This document shows positions 48,881-57,078 of a stretch of DNA of 64,000 bases, one piece after another (the stretch's first letter is position 1; each line of letters opens with the position of its first letter). This DNA comes from Paenibacillus glycinis. Its GTDB lineage: Bacteria; Bacillota; Bacilli; Paenibacillales; Paenibacillaceae. The translations under genes were made by a program, and so were the position numbers. The notes under the pieces were generated by a model, which saw nothing but the letters and a program-made list of their open reading frames with translations, was not told the DNA's origin and searched no databases. Where the stretch lies: contig NZ_JAAAMV010000023.1 of the NCBI RefSeq assembly GCF_009909185.1, positions 124,001 to 188,000 on the forward strand, written 5' to 3'.

Positions 48881-49964
48881 CGTGGCCGGCCGCCTTGGCC
48901 AGGCGGTTCATGAGCGCGTGCCCGATGCCCTGCTCGGGACATGTCTCCGCCCAGATGCGCTGCACGCCGCGGGCGTCGAATTCACGCAGCGCGGCATATA
49001 AGCCGTGGGCGGCCGTGTCGAGCCGGGCCAGGCTGCCCATGACGAGCACGCAGTCGGCGTCGTACCCGGCGGCATGCTCGGCGAAAGCGAGCACGCCGGT
49101 GCGCTCTCCGGCCGCGCGCGCTTCGCGAACGGAAGACCCGATCCAGGCGGTCACCGCCGCCGGATCGCCTTGAACCAGCTGCATCTGCCCTTGCGGCGCG
49201 TAGTGCGCGTACTTCATGCCGGGCGAGCGCGGCGCCTGCACGGCGCCCGCATCCGCTGCGCCGTCGGGCGCGGCCACGGCATCATAGACGACCGCGGCCC
49301 CGGCTTCGCGCAAAGCCTCGGCGGTCACGCCGCCCGGGCGCAGGATGCGCACCGTGCCGCCGTCCACCACCTCGATGACGGTGGACTCCAGTCCGACGCC
49401 GGCCGCGCCGCCGTCGACGATGCCGTCGATGCGTCCGTCCAGGTCGCCCTGCACATGCGACGCCAACGTTGGGCTGGGACGTCCCGAGCGGTTCGCGCTC
49501 GGCGCGGCGAGCGGACAACCCGACTGCGCGATGAGCGCGAGCGCGACGGGATGGGCGGGCATCCGCACGGCCACGGTCTCGAGGCCGGCGGTTACGCGCG
49601 GCGACACCGCGCCGGGCTTCGCCGGGAGCACGAACGTCAGCGGTCCCGGCCAGAACCGGTCCATCAGCCGCTCGGCGAGCGCGCCGGCGCCCGCCGGTTC
49701 AAGCGGCAGCGTCAACGACGCCAGCTCCGCGCGGTCCGCGATATGCACGATGAGCGGATTATCCGACGGCCGGCCTTTGGCCTCGAAGATACGCTCGACC
49801 GCGGGCGTGCTCCGCGCGTCGGCGCCCAGCCCGTAGACGGTTTCCGTCGGAAACGCGACGGTGCCGCCCGCCTTCAAAAGCTCCGCGGCCGCCCGCAGCC
49901 GCCCGGCATCCGGCGTACGGCCCTCCACGCTCCACAAGCTTGTGTTTCTAACAGGTATGTTCAC
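48864..49964 (-). CDS. tsaC: L-threonylcarbamoyladenylate synthase (Sua5/YwlC)
   Basis: 366 residues from GTG 49964 with GGGGAA 6 nt upstream. Makes threonylcarbamoyl-AMP for t6A tRNA modification. The YrdC domain has LLKAGGTVAFPTETVYGLGADA, KGRPSDNPLIVHI and PSANRSGRPSPT; a C-terminal Sua5 domain (RSPGMKYAHYAP, VLVMG) follows. Length agrees with B. subtilis YwlC (346) plus short Ala-rich loops. A longer in-frame start lacks an SD. Confidence 0.95.
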   Translation of the reverse strand: MNIPVRNTSLWSVEGRTPDAGRLRAAAELLKAGGTVAFPTETVYGLGADARSTPAVERIFEAKGRPSDNPLIVHIADRAELASLTLPLEPAGAGALAERLMDRFWPGPLTFVLPAKPGAVSPRVTAGLETVAVRMPAHPVALALIAQSGCPLAAPSANRSGRPSPTLASHVQGDLDGRIDGIVDGGAAGVGLESTVIEVVDGGTVRILRPGGVTAEALREAGAAVVYDAVAAPDGAADAGAVQAPRSPGMKYAHYAPQGQMQLVQGDPAAVTAWIGSSVREARAAGERTGVLAFAEHAAGYDADCVLVMGSLARLDTAAHGLYAALREFDARGVQRIWAETCPEQGIGHALMNRLAKAAGHAIVRV

Positions 49965-50007
49965 TTTCGATTCCCCGGCTTCTGCTGAATAGCTTCGTTT
50001 TATTTCT

Positions 50008-50016
50008 ATTATACCA
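50008..50016 (-). promoter_or_regulatory. Extended -10 promoter of tsaC
   Basis: TGGTATAAT on the minus strand (TATAAT at 50008-50013), 44 bp upstream of the GTG. A TTGTTT lies 19 bp further upstream. The rest of 49965-50268 contains only this and the MFS promoter. Confidence 0.62.
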
Positions 50017-50181
50017 TACGCGCCCCCGCGCGAAACAACGCGGCGCGCCGATGTGCGCCCGGTTCCCGCTTGATCGCGCACCCTCTTCCCCATTCGAAGC
50101 ATTCGAGAGAAAAACGATGCTGCCGAATGCATGTATGCGCTTCAATTGACTGCTTTCGCCCGGAATCGCCTTGCGCCGTCT

Positions 50182-50210
50182 TTGACTTGTCGCGTTCGCG
50201 GCGTTATGCT
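50182..50210 (+). promoter_or_regulatory. Promoter of the MFS exporter gene
   Basis: TTGACT (50182-50187), 17 bp, TATGCT (50205-50210), 58 bp upstream of the ATG. Confidence 0.72.
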
Positions 50211-50223
50211 ACATAAGCTATGT

Positions 50224-50247
50224 TTATATGTCATTGGAGACATATAA
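50224..50247. promoter_or_regulatory. Perfect 9+9 inverted repeat in the MFS leader, candidate repressor site
   Basis: TTATATGTC-N6-GACATATAA begins 14 bp after the -10, at or just after the transcription start. This is a typical place and form for a MarR/TetR-type operator. No such regulator gene is adjacent. Confidence 0.72.
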
Positions 50248-50268
50248 CGATCGAGGAGGCAATTATTC

Positions 50269-51732
50269 ATGCAAGATCCAGCCACGGCTTCAAGCAAACC
50301 TGTTCGCATCGTGCCGATCATGATCGCCATATTCTTCGGCAGTTTCGTCTCGGTGCTTAACGTCAGCACGATCAACATCGCGATTCCGGTGCTGACGAAT
50401 CAATTCCACACGGAGCTCAGCACCACGCAATGGACGTTGACGGGCTTCATGCTCGCGATGGGCACGTTCGCGCCGATTACCGGCTATTTCGGCGAGCGGT
50501 TCAGCTACAAGCGTCTCTTCCTGTTCGCCATGACCGGCTTCACGCTCGCCAGCATCTGCTGCGCGCTGGCCTGGAACGTGGAATCGCTGATCGCGTTCCG
50601 CATCCTGCAGGGCGCGTTCACCGGCATGATCTCGCCGATCACGATGGCGATCGTGTACCAGATCATCCCGCGGGAAAAGGTCGCCATGGCCATCTCCTTC
50701 TGGGCGGCCTCGTCCATGCTCGCGCCGGCTATCGGGCCGACGTACAGCGGCTGGCTGCTCGACAACGTAAGCTGGCACTGGCTGTTCTTGCTGAACGTGC
50801 CGATCGCCGTCGTCGGCATCATCCTGATCAGCATTTACATTCCTTACTATCGGCTGAACGTGCCGAAGAAATTCGACCTGATCGGCTTCGTCACGGTCAT
50901 CATCAGCAGCTCCACGCTGCTCGTCGCCTTGTCGCACGGGAGCGAATGGGGCTGGGGCTCTTGGCAGACGGTCACGCTGTTCGCCACGGGCGTCGTCTTC
51001 CTCGGGCTGTTCATCTGGCGCGAGCTGGCGACGGACACCCCGCTGCTCAATCTGCGGGTCTTGAAAATATCCCGTTACAGCGTCGCGCTGCTGATCACGA
51101 GCATCATTACGATCAGCCTGTACTCCGGCACGTTCCTGACGCCGGTGTTCCTCCAGAACATTCAGAACGTCACGCCGCTCGATACGGGGCTTATCCTGCT
51201 GCCGGCTTCCTTGGCGATGGCGATCATGATGCCGTTCGTCGGCAAGCTGTACACCAAGACCGGCCCGCGCGTGCCCCTGGCGATCGGCATCATCCTGATG
51301 TTCATCGGCACGGTACCGCTCAGTTGGCTGAGCATCGACATTTCTCACAAGTACATCATCTTCTGCATGATCGTCCGGAACATCGGCATATCGTTCGCGA
51401 TGATGCCGGCGAGCAACGCGGGCATGGAAGCCGTGCCGAAGCAGTACAGCGGCCACGCGTCCTCGCTGACCAACTGGGTCCGCAACGTGCTCGGCTCGTT
51501 CGCGATCGCCGTGTTCACGTCCCTGCTGACCTCGCGGACCGCGAGCCACGCGAAGGATTTCGTCCAATCCGGCGTGACGGACCAAAAGCATATCACGCTC
51601 ATGTCCGTCACGATGAGCGTCGACGACGTCTACTTCATCGCCTCCATCATCGCGCTCGTCGCGCTGCCGGTCGCGCTGTTCATTCCGAAGCTGAAGCGCA
51701 AGCCCGAAGAAACGGTAGAGCAAGCGGCTTAA
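50269..51732 (+). CDS. MFS drug:H+ antiporter, DHA2 (14-helix) family
   Basis: 487 residues, about 14 helices. DHA2 signatures are visible: LNVSTINIAIPVLTNQF (helix 1), WTLTGFMLAMGTFAPITGYFGERFSYKR (motif A region) and APAIGPTYSGWLLDNVSWHWLFLLNVPIAVVG (motif C). Exports drugs or toxic compounds with proton exchange; substrate unknown. SD GAGGAGG 9 nt upstream. It is on the plus strand between the minus-strand core genes tsaC and spoIIR, with its own promoter, operator and terminator, so it looks like an inserted cassette. Confidence 0.95.
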   Translation: MQDPATASSKPVRIVPIMIAIFFGSFVSVLNVSTINIAIPVLTNQFHTELSTTQWTLTGFMLAMGTFAPITGYFGERFSYKRLFLFAMTGFTLASICCALAWNVESLIAFRILQGAFTGMISPITMAIVYQIIPREKVAMAISFWAASSMLAPAIGPTYSGWLLDNVSWHWLFLLNVPIAVVGIILISIYIPYYRLNVPKKFDLIGFVTVIISSSTLLVALSHGSEWGWGSWQTVTLFATGVVFLGLFIWRELATDTPLLNLRVLKISRYSVALLITSIITISLYSGTFLTPVFLQNIQNVTPLDTGLILLPASLAMAIMMPFVGKLYTKTGPRVPLAIGIILMFIGTVPLSWLSIDISHKYIIFCMIVRNIGISFAMMPASNAGMEAVPKQYSGHASSLTNWVRNVLGSFAIAVFTSLLTSRTASHAKDFVQSGVTDQKHITLMSVTMSVDDVYFIASIIALVALPVALFIPKLKRKPEETVEQAA

Positions 51733-51859
51733 GCTCGATTCGGTTTTCCGGCTAATCCGCGTTAAAGATGCTGGATCGTCGGCTTGTTGCTCGGACGCGC
51801 TCAGGATCCTAACCGGATATGCAATAAAAACACGCGATACAGATATGCAGCTAAATACG

Positions 51860-51901
51860 AAAGGCTCACTCGCGAATCGCGCGAGCGAGCCTTTTTGTTT
51901 T
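51860..51901 (+). terminator. Terminator of the MFS gene
   Basis: AGGCTCACTCGCG and CGCGAGCGAGCCT form a GC-rich stem with one mismatch, followed by TTTTTG. It abuts the spoIIR stop and might also serve spoIIR on the other strand. Confidence 0.85.
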
Positions 51902-52641
51902 TAAAACAAGTGCTTGAAGAAACTGAAGATGGACTTGAGGAACTCCCAGAGGAAGAATTTCACTTCCGGTTGTTTCGGCGTGCCGTCCTGGTCGGCATGC
52001 TGCGATTGTTGGCTTTGGTCAGCGTTTGATTTCACGTCGCCGCCGGCCTTGACCGCGCCGTCTTGCTGCTTGCCGCCGGCTTGCGCCGCCGCGGCCGTCG
52101 TTGCCGTCGCCGCCGGCGTCGAAGCTTCGCCGCTTACGGCGTCCACGAAGCACAGCGGCGGGAACAGGACGCACCACCAATTCTGGCCCGCGCCGGCGCC
52201 GAGGGTGATCCGGAGCGCTTCATAGTTGCCTGCAGGGTACACTTCCGTGCCGTATATTTTGGTGGGGAACGGCACGATGCCGAGCTCCGCCTTGTAGCCG
52301 TAATGGAAACCGCGCGCCGCCAGCTTCGCGGCGATGATCGTCTCGATATCGCTCATATGCGCGCGGATCGTGCCGCGGGCTTCTTCGATCGTTTGCGGGC
52401 CTGCGACCCAGGTTTTCATTTCTTCGACGACGGCGTCGCGCACCTCGCGCTTGACCAATTGATCGGACGCGCCGTCCGAGTTGGCCAGAATGCGCAGCCG
52501 GATGGACTCCGAAGGGATGCTGCCGCCGGCGATCGCCGCGTCGGCGCGCTGGTTTTCCCAGCTCATCAGAAGGATTGCCGCAATCAGCAGCACGTAGCCG
52601 TACACCGGACGATAAGGAAAGCGGGAATGAGTGCGGATCAT
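51901..52641 (-). CDS. spoIIR: Stage II sporulation protein R
   Basis: 246 residues from ATG 52641 (AGGAG 10 nt upstream). SpoIIR is secreted by the forespore to trigger SpoIIGA processing of pro-sigma-E. N-terminal helix (VYGYVLLIAAILLMSW) as export signal; conserved SIRLRILANSDGASDQLVKREVRDAV and NWWCVLFPPLCFVDAV. The C-terminal part holds an Ala/Gln/Gly-rich linker and ends in a hydrophobic FFLWEFLKSIFSFFKHLF tail, which differs from shorter Bacillus versions. Expression from a sigma-F promoter is supported by sequence. Confidence 0.95.
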   Translation of the reverse strand: MIRTHSRFPYRPVYGYVLLIAAILLMSWENQRADAAIAGGSIPSESIRLRILANSDGASDQLVKREVRDAVVEEMKTWVAGPQTIEEARGTIRAHMSDIETIIAAKLAARGFHYGYKAELGIVPFPTKIYGTEVYPAGNYEALRITLGAGAGQNWWCVLFPPLCFVDAVSGEASTPAATATTAAAAQAGGKQQDGAVKAGGDVKSNADQSQQSQHADQDGTPKQPEVKFFLWEFLKSIFSFFKHLF

Positions 52642-52706
52642 TTGACACAAGCTCCTTTGTGGCACCCGTCGGTGCGGCGGCTTGCGTTCCGGAACGATAA
52701 TACTCC

Positions 52707-52736
52707 CATTATGTCCGGCGATGCGGCTCTCTAAAC
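52707..52736 (-). promoter_or_regulatory. Sigma-F promoter of spoIIR
   Basis: On the minus strand GTTTA (52732-52736), 15-bp spacer, GGACATAATG (52707-52716). Both boxes match the sigma-F consensus (GYWTA / GGNNANAHTR) exactly. Located 66 bp upstream of the start. Confidence 0.82.
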
Positions 52737-52785
52737 CTCGCAATCCCATGAAAACGAAATGAAAACGCCGAGAGGGAAAAACGCG

Positions 52786-52810
52786 AAAAAGACGTCCCGT
52801 CCAGGACGCC
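52786..52810 (-). terminator. Terminator after prmC
   Basis: On the minus strand GGCGTCC and GGACGTC pair around a 6-nt loop, followed by TTTTT, about 80 bp after the prmC stop. Confidence 0.7.
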
Positions 52811-52890
52811 TCCAGCGGCATAAACACGCGGTTCCCGCATGAGATTGGCATGCGGCCGCGCCTATCGGAATGGCTATGAATCTAGCGCTT

Positions 52891-54129
52891 CTATTCAATC
52901 GCCAGCACGTGCCGGTCGATGCCCGCGTAGTCGGGGATGATGCGCACCTCGCGCCATGCGCCGATGCCGCGAAGCAGATCGGCGACGGCCTCCGCTTGGC
53001 CGATGCCGAGCTCGAAGCCGACGATGCGCGGCATCGCGGAGAGCCGCGCGAGCTGCTCGGCCATGCGCCGGTACGGCGTCAGGCCGTCGTCGCCGCCGTC
53101 CAGCGCGAGGCGCGGCTCATGATCGCGCACCTCCGGCTGCAGGCCGGCAATGTCGCCCGCCGGGATATACGGCGGGTTGGAGACCAGCACGTCGATGCGC
53201 AGGCCGGCCACGCCGTCCCCGGCCGCTTCATCGAGCGCCTCGGGCCGCGGCCGCGCGAACGGCCCGAGCAGGTCGCCCTGCACGAACGTCATGCGCGCCG
53301 CCGCCCCATGGCGCGCCGCGTTCGCGCGGGCGACCGCGAGCGCGTCCGGCGACAGGTCGGACGCGCATACCCGCCATCCCGGACGCAGCGCCGCCAGCGT
53401 CACGCCGATGGCACCGCTGCCCGTGCCGACATCGACCACCGTCGGCACGCGATCATCGGCGGCGGCGCCGCCAGGCACGGCCTGCTCGCAGAGCGCCATG
53501 CCGCCTGCGCCATCAGCGACGCCAGCTTGGCCAGGCGCAGCGGCACCCGCGGCCTCCGGCCACAGCCGATCGGCCGCTTCCAGCACGGCCTCCACGAGCA
53601 GCTCCGTCTCCGGCCGCGGGATCAGCACCGCCGGCGTCACCGCGAACGGCAGGCCGTAGAACCACTGCTCGCCGATCAAGTACTGGACCGGCTCGCCCGC
53701 CGCCTTGCGCGCCAAGAGCGCTTCCCACGTCGCGCGGCGCTCCGCGGGAAAAGGATCCCGCCAATCCCGCAGCAGCGCCGCGCGATCCAGCCCCAGCACA
53801 TGCAAGAGCAGCAGCTCGGCATTATTCCGCGGCTCCATAATGTCCCGTTCCTTCAGCATGGATGCCGCCCGCAGACAAGCTTCCCCGATCGTCTCCGGCA
53901 GCGTGCGTTCCGGCGCACCCGCCGTCTCGCCGGCTGTCCTCGCCAGCGCATCGCCGCTTGCCGCAGCCGCTATGCGCAAGGCATTCCCTGCCCCTGGCTC
54001 CCCGGTGCCGCCGGACGATGCCGCAATTGCTGCCCCGTCGCGCCGATGCCGTTGCGCCGCGTCTTCCGACAGGCCGTCGCCGTCCAGGGCCTCGACGCCG
54101 TCCGCGCCGTCTTTCCATTGCTCCGTCAT
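52891..54129 (-). CDS. prmC: Peptide chain release factor N5-glutamine methyltransferase, extended
   Basis: 412 residues from ATG 54129. Methylates the GGQ glutamine of release factors. The SAM motif VDVGTGSGAIGVTLA and catalytic VSNPPYIP are present, plus the N-terminal PrmC helical domain (LLHVLGLDRAALLRDW, EPVQYLIG). It is about 120 residues longer than B. subtilis PrmC: an 80-residue Ala/Gly/Asp-rich N-terminal extension and a 40-residue Ala-rich loop before the SAM motif. The start is uncertain because the SD is poor; a start within the extension is possible. Downstream of prfA as usual. Confidence 0.9.
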   Translation of the reverse strand: MTEQWKDGADGVEALDGDGLSEDAAQRHRRDGAAIAASSGGTGEPGAGNALRIAAAASGDALARTAGETAGAPERTLPETIGEACLRAASMLKERDIMEPRNNAELLLLHVLGLDRAALLRDWRDPFPAERRATWEALLARKAAGEPVQYLIGEQWFYGLPFAVTPAVLIPRPETELLVEAVLEAADRLWPEAAGAAAPGQAGVADGAGGMALCEQAVPGGAAADDRVPTVVDVGTGSGAIGVTLAALRPGWRVCASDLSPDALAVARANAARHGAAARMTFVQGDLLGPFARPRPEALDEAAGDGVAGLRIDVLVSNPPYIPAGDIAGLQPEVRDHEPRLALDGGDDGLTPYRRMAEQLARLSAMPRIVGFELGIGQAEAVADLLRGIGAWREVRIIPDYAGIDRHVLAIE

Positions 54130-54176
54130 TCTCGCACCATCCCCACTCCGTTCATGACTCCCGGCCGCCATGCGGC

Positions 54177-54247
54177 AAAAACGGGAGCATGCCCGGGGAG
54201 AACGCTGAAACTCATGTTCAGCATTGATCCCCTAGGCCGCTCCCGTT
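54177..54247 (-). terminator. Nested hairpin with T run between prfA and prmC
   Basis: On the minus strand AACGGGAGC and GCTCCCGTT form the outer stem, GGGGA/TCCCC and GCTGAA/TTCAGC inner stems, followed by TTTTTG. It could attenuate read-through from prfA into prmC. Confidence 0.68.
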
Positions 54248-54270
54248 GCGTTCGCTTATGCCGTTCCAGC

Positions 54271-55344
54271 TTACGCGAGGTTCTCGCGCTCCATCAATTC
54301 CGTCTGCGCCGTCAGCGTCAGCGCGTTGATGATTTCTTCCATATCGCCGTTCAGCACGGAATCCAGCTTGTGCAGCGTCAGGCCGATGCGGTGATCCGTT
54401 ACCCGGCTTTGCGGGTAGTTGTACGTGCGGATCCGCTCGCTGCGGTCGCCCGTGCCGACTTTGCTCTTGCGTTCGCCGGCGTACTTCGCCTCTTCCTCTT
54501 GACGGTGCATATCCGAGATGCGCGCGCGAAGCACTTGAAGCGCCTTCGCCTTGTTCTCGTTCTGGGACTTGCCGTCCTGGCATTGCGCCATGATGCCCGT
54601 CGGCACGTGCAGCACGCGCACGGCGGACTTGGTCGTGTTGACGGACTGGCCGCCCGCGCCGCTCGAGCAGTACGTATCGACGCGGATGTCTTTATCCAGA
54701 ATCTCGACTTCGACTTCCTCGACTTCCGGCATGACGGCGACCGTCGAGGTCGACGTATGGATCCGTCCGCCGGATTCCGTGACCGGAATGCGCTGCACGC
54801 GATGCGCGCCGCTCTCGTACTTCAGCTTGCTGTACGCGCCTTTGCCCGTCACCATGAAGATAACCTCTTTGAAGCCGCCGAGATCGCTCTCGTTGGACTC
54901 CATCAGCTCGATGCGCCAGCCTTGGGCGTCCGCGAATTTCATGTACATGCGGTACAGATCCGAAGCGAACAGCGCCGCCTCGTCGCCGCCCGCGGCGCCG
55001 CGGATCTCGACGATGACGTTCTTGTCGTCGTTCGGGTCCTTCGGCAGCAGGAGGAAGTGAATCTCTCCTTCCAGCTCCTCTTTGCGCGCGCTCAGTTCGT
55101 CGATTTCCATCTTCACCATTTCGCGCATGTCGTCGTCGAGCTTCTCGTTCTGCATGGCTTTCGCATCCTCGAGCTGCTCCGACACTTGCTTGTAATCCGT
55201 ATATGCCGCGTAAGCGGGCTGCAAATCCGACTGTTCCTTGGAGAATTCGCGCAGGCGCTTCGGATCGCTGGCCACATCCGGATCGCATAATAATTCGCTC
55301 AGCTTCTCGTAGCGGTCGGCGAGTGCTTGCAAACGGTCCAACAC
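54271..55344 (-). CDS. prfA: Peptide chain release factor 1
   Basis: 357 residues; reads UAG and UAA stop codons. The [17 protein letters not shown] segment holds the GGQ peptidyl-hydrolysis motif, and [14 protein letters not shown] is conserved. GTG 55344 ([15 protein letters not shown]) is preferred: AGAGG lies 9 nt upstream, while ATG 55350 is only 3 nt from it. Followed by prmC after a nested hairpin. Confidence 0.96.
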   Translation of the reverse strand: MLDRLQALADRYEKLSELLCDPDVASDPKRLREFSKEQSDLQPAYAAYTDYKQVSEQLEDAKAMQNEKLDDDMREMVKMEIDELSARKEELEGEIHFLLLPKDPNDDKNVIVEIRGAAGGDEAALFASDLYRMYMKFADAQGWRIELMESNESDLGGFKEVIFMVTGKGAYSKLKYESGAHRVQRIPVTESGGRIHTSTSTVAVMPEVEEVEVEILDKDIRVDTYCSSGAGGQSVNTTKSAVRVLHVPTGIMAQCQDGKSQNENKAKALQVLRARISDMHRQEEEAKYAGERKSKVGTGDRSERIRTYNYPQSRVTDHRIGLTLHKLDSVLNGDMEEIINALTLTAQTELMERENLA

Positions 55345-55472
55345 TGTCATTCACCTCTTGGTTATTAGAATGAATCCATTCTTCGTCTTCTTAGTATAAC
55401 ATAACGCGCGGCAATCCATAAACGTTACAATTATGGAGAAATGGAAGCCTGCCGCATCGCTTGCGAACCGTC

Positions 55473-55563
55473 AAAAAAAGGTCTTCCGCGCGCGCTTGAC
55501 CGACGCGGGACTGACGAAAGTCCCGATCGGTCGCGCAGACGCATTCGCGCCCCGCGGAAGACC
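55473..55563 (-). terminator. Long nested-hairpin terminator after the nitroreductase gene
   Basis: On the minus strand GGTCTTCCGCG and CGCGGAAGACC form the outer stem around an inner GACCGAT..GGGACT / AGTCCC..GTCGGTC hairpin, then seven T residues. About 90 nt, unusually long for a terminator. Confidence 0.8.
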
Positions 55564-55594
55564 CTTAATTATTCGCATGGCATGAAAGCCGAAA

Positions 55595-56242
55595 TCAATT
55601 GGTCATTTCGTTATAGCTCGTCACTTCTTCCACGGCCAGACGCACGGTTTGACGGCCCGGGTTCAACGCTTTGCCGACCGCGATCAGCATGATCGGCAGG
55701 TATCGCTCGCCGACGCCGAAGGTTTCTTTGAACTTCGCGGCGTCGTAGCCGCCCATCGGCACCGTGTCCCAGCCGCGCGCCCGCGCCGCAAGCATCAGCT
55801 GCATGGAGACGAGTCCCCCGTCCGTCGCGACGATCTTCGATTTCACTTCCGACGAAAGCGAGGAATACATGCCGACCATGCGCTCCACGTACGCTTTAGC
55901 CGTGTCGGCAGGCATGAAGCCCGCGTCGACCGTGCGGCCGTAAATCATTTCCGCCAGCGTGTAGGATTCCAGGTCGCCCAGCACCGCGATGACCGCGGAA
56001 GCGTCCGCCACTTGCTGCTGATTGAACGCGATCGGCAGCAGCTTCTGCTTCTGCTCCTCGGAGTCGATCACCAGGAAGCGCCACGGCTGAAGGTTCGAGG
56101 ACGATGGAGCCAAGATGGCATCGCCAAGCAGGGCGTTGATGTCCTCGCGGGAAATTTTGAAGCTCGGATCGTACGATCTGACGGAACGGCGCTCGCGGAT
56201 CACCGCGGAAAAAGCTTGTTCTTGCACTTGGGAATTAGTCAT
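55595..56242 (-). CDS. Nitroreductase-family FMN oxidoreductase
   Basis: 215 residues. ERRSVRSYDPSFKI (FMN phosphate Arg pair), LAPSSSNLQPWRFLVI and AARARGWDTVPMGGYDAAKF are typical of the NfsA/YdgI nitroreductase group. Uses NAD(P)H to reduce nitro compounds or quinones; natural substrate unknown. An Rrf2 gene lies 137 bp upstream on the same strand, and the promoter between them overlaps the Rrf2 stop codon. Confidence 0.92.
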   Translation of the reverse strand: MTNSQVQEQAFSAVIRERRSVRSYDPSFKISREDINALLGDAILAPSSSNLQPWRFLVIDSEEQKQKLLPIAFNQQQVADASAVIAVLGDLESYTLAEMIYGRTVDAGFMPADTAKAYVERMVGMYSSLSSEVKSKIVATDGGLVSMQLMLAARARGWDTVPMGGYDAAKFKETFGVGERYLPIMLIAVGKALNPGRQTVRLAVEEVTSYNEMTN

Positions 56243-56281
56243 TATGAGTTCCTCCTCGAAATGTTGTCTGTGGAAAATATC

Positions 56282-56362
56282 GCACAGTATATGGCACTAA
56301 AAAATCGTTCTACGCGATTCAGGTCCAAACAGCTAACTGTTGCATTTATTGCACAGTATAAT
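56282..56362 (-). promoter_or_regulatory. Duplicated motif in the nitroreductase leader
   Basis: GCACAGTATAATG-like motifs occur at about 56283-56295 and 56351-56363 (direct repeats, 69 bp apart); between them AACAG-CTAA-CTGTT (56331-56344) is a palindrome. Candidate regulator sites, possibly for the adjacent Rrf2 protein. Confidence 0.45.
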
Positions 56363-56383
56363 GCCGAATCGCCTTGCTGTCAA
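56355..56383 (-). promoter_or_regulatory. Nitroreductase promoter, overlapping the Rrf2 stop codon
   Basis: On the minus strand perfect TTGACA (56378-56383), 17 bp, TATACT (56355-56360). The -35 includes the TGA stop of the Rrf2 gene. Confidence 0.78.
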
Positions 56384-56853
56384 TCGGCGGATTTACCCGT
56401 GCCTTCGCAACGATTGGCGCGGTCGGCCAAGCCCCCGAGCGTATAGGTTCCGAGCAGCGCTTTGAGCGATTTGTCCATCTCGGCGGCAAGCTCGGAGAAA
56501 ATCGCGTTCATCTCCTGGCCGAACGGGTTCGAGCCCGTCGTATCCTTGATGCCGCAGCGAAGCGGATCCGCGACCTGCAGCGCGTCGAAGATATCGGCCA
56601 GCGATATCGCGTGCGGGTCCGTGCGCAGCCGGTAACCGCCGTCGCGGCCTTCGCGCGTCTCCAGGATGCCCTCTCTCGCGAGGATGGCGAGGATGCGGCG
56701 CAGCAAGGTCGGCTCGGACTGCAGATGCAGCGCAAGCTCCGCGCTCGGGCAGGTCTGGACCTGATCCCGGGACAAAATGACAAGTGCCTGCAGCGCAAGC
56801 CCGAACCATTTCGGATGATTGGACCCCGACCCCGCGCATTTCTCCATGTTCAT
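56380..56853 (-). CDS. Rrf2-family transcriptional regulator next to nitroreductase
   Basis: 157 residues from ATG 56853 (GGAGGG 7 nt upstream). Winged-helix segments SAELALHLQSEPTLLRRILAILAREGILETREGRDGGYRL and HAISLADIFDAL define Rrf2. The usual three-cysteine Fe-S loop is absent: only one Cys is in that region (DPLRCGIKD), so it may sense through another mechanism. It likely controls the nitroreductase gene just downstream, by position. Confidence 0.88.
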   Translation of the reverse strand: MNMEKCAGSGSNHPKWFGLALQALVILSRDQVQTCPSAELALHLQSEPTLLRRILAILAREGILETREGRDGGYRLRTDPHAISLADIFDALQVADPLRCGIKDTTGSNPFGQEMNAIFSELAAEMDKSLKALLGTYTLGGLADRANRCEGTGKSAD

Positions 56854-56886
56854 TTTGAATCCCTCCTTCAAGCTTGGCGTGCTTGA

Positions 56887-56915
56887 ATTGTATCGAATAC
56901 GCGCGCCGCCAGCAA
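56887..56915 (-). promoter_or_regulatory. Candidate promoter of the Rrf2 gene
   Basis: On the minus strand TTGCTG (56910-56915), 17 bp, TACAAT (56887-56892), 34 bp upstream of the start. Confidence 0.5.
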
Positions 56916-57024
56916 GAGGAAATTTCCTGCTTTCATGCATCGGGCGCGGGCTTCCCGCAGAAGTCGAGTACGGCGCGAAGCCGGTAGGGCTCGGCCGATT
57001 CAACAGGCGCGCGCGTCGGATATG

Positions 57025-57049
57025 AACAAAAGACCCGGTTCCCCGGGTC
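57025..57049 (-). terminator. Terminator of ychF
   Basis: On the minus strand GACCCGG-GGAA-CCGGGTC followed by TTTTGTTC, 30 bp after the ychF stop. Confidence 0.85.
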
Positions 57050-57078
57050 CTGTCGATCACGATTATCAAAACGAATCC

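Noticed and set aside
52870-55290. Plus-strand open frame of 806 codons across prmC and prfA
   Set aside because: Antisense to two well-identified genes, His/Arg/Val-rich, no SD. The same applies to the long plus-strand frames at 3234-4844, 6466-8130, 9638-11119, 25161-26642, 36686-38467 and 56935-58473.
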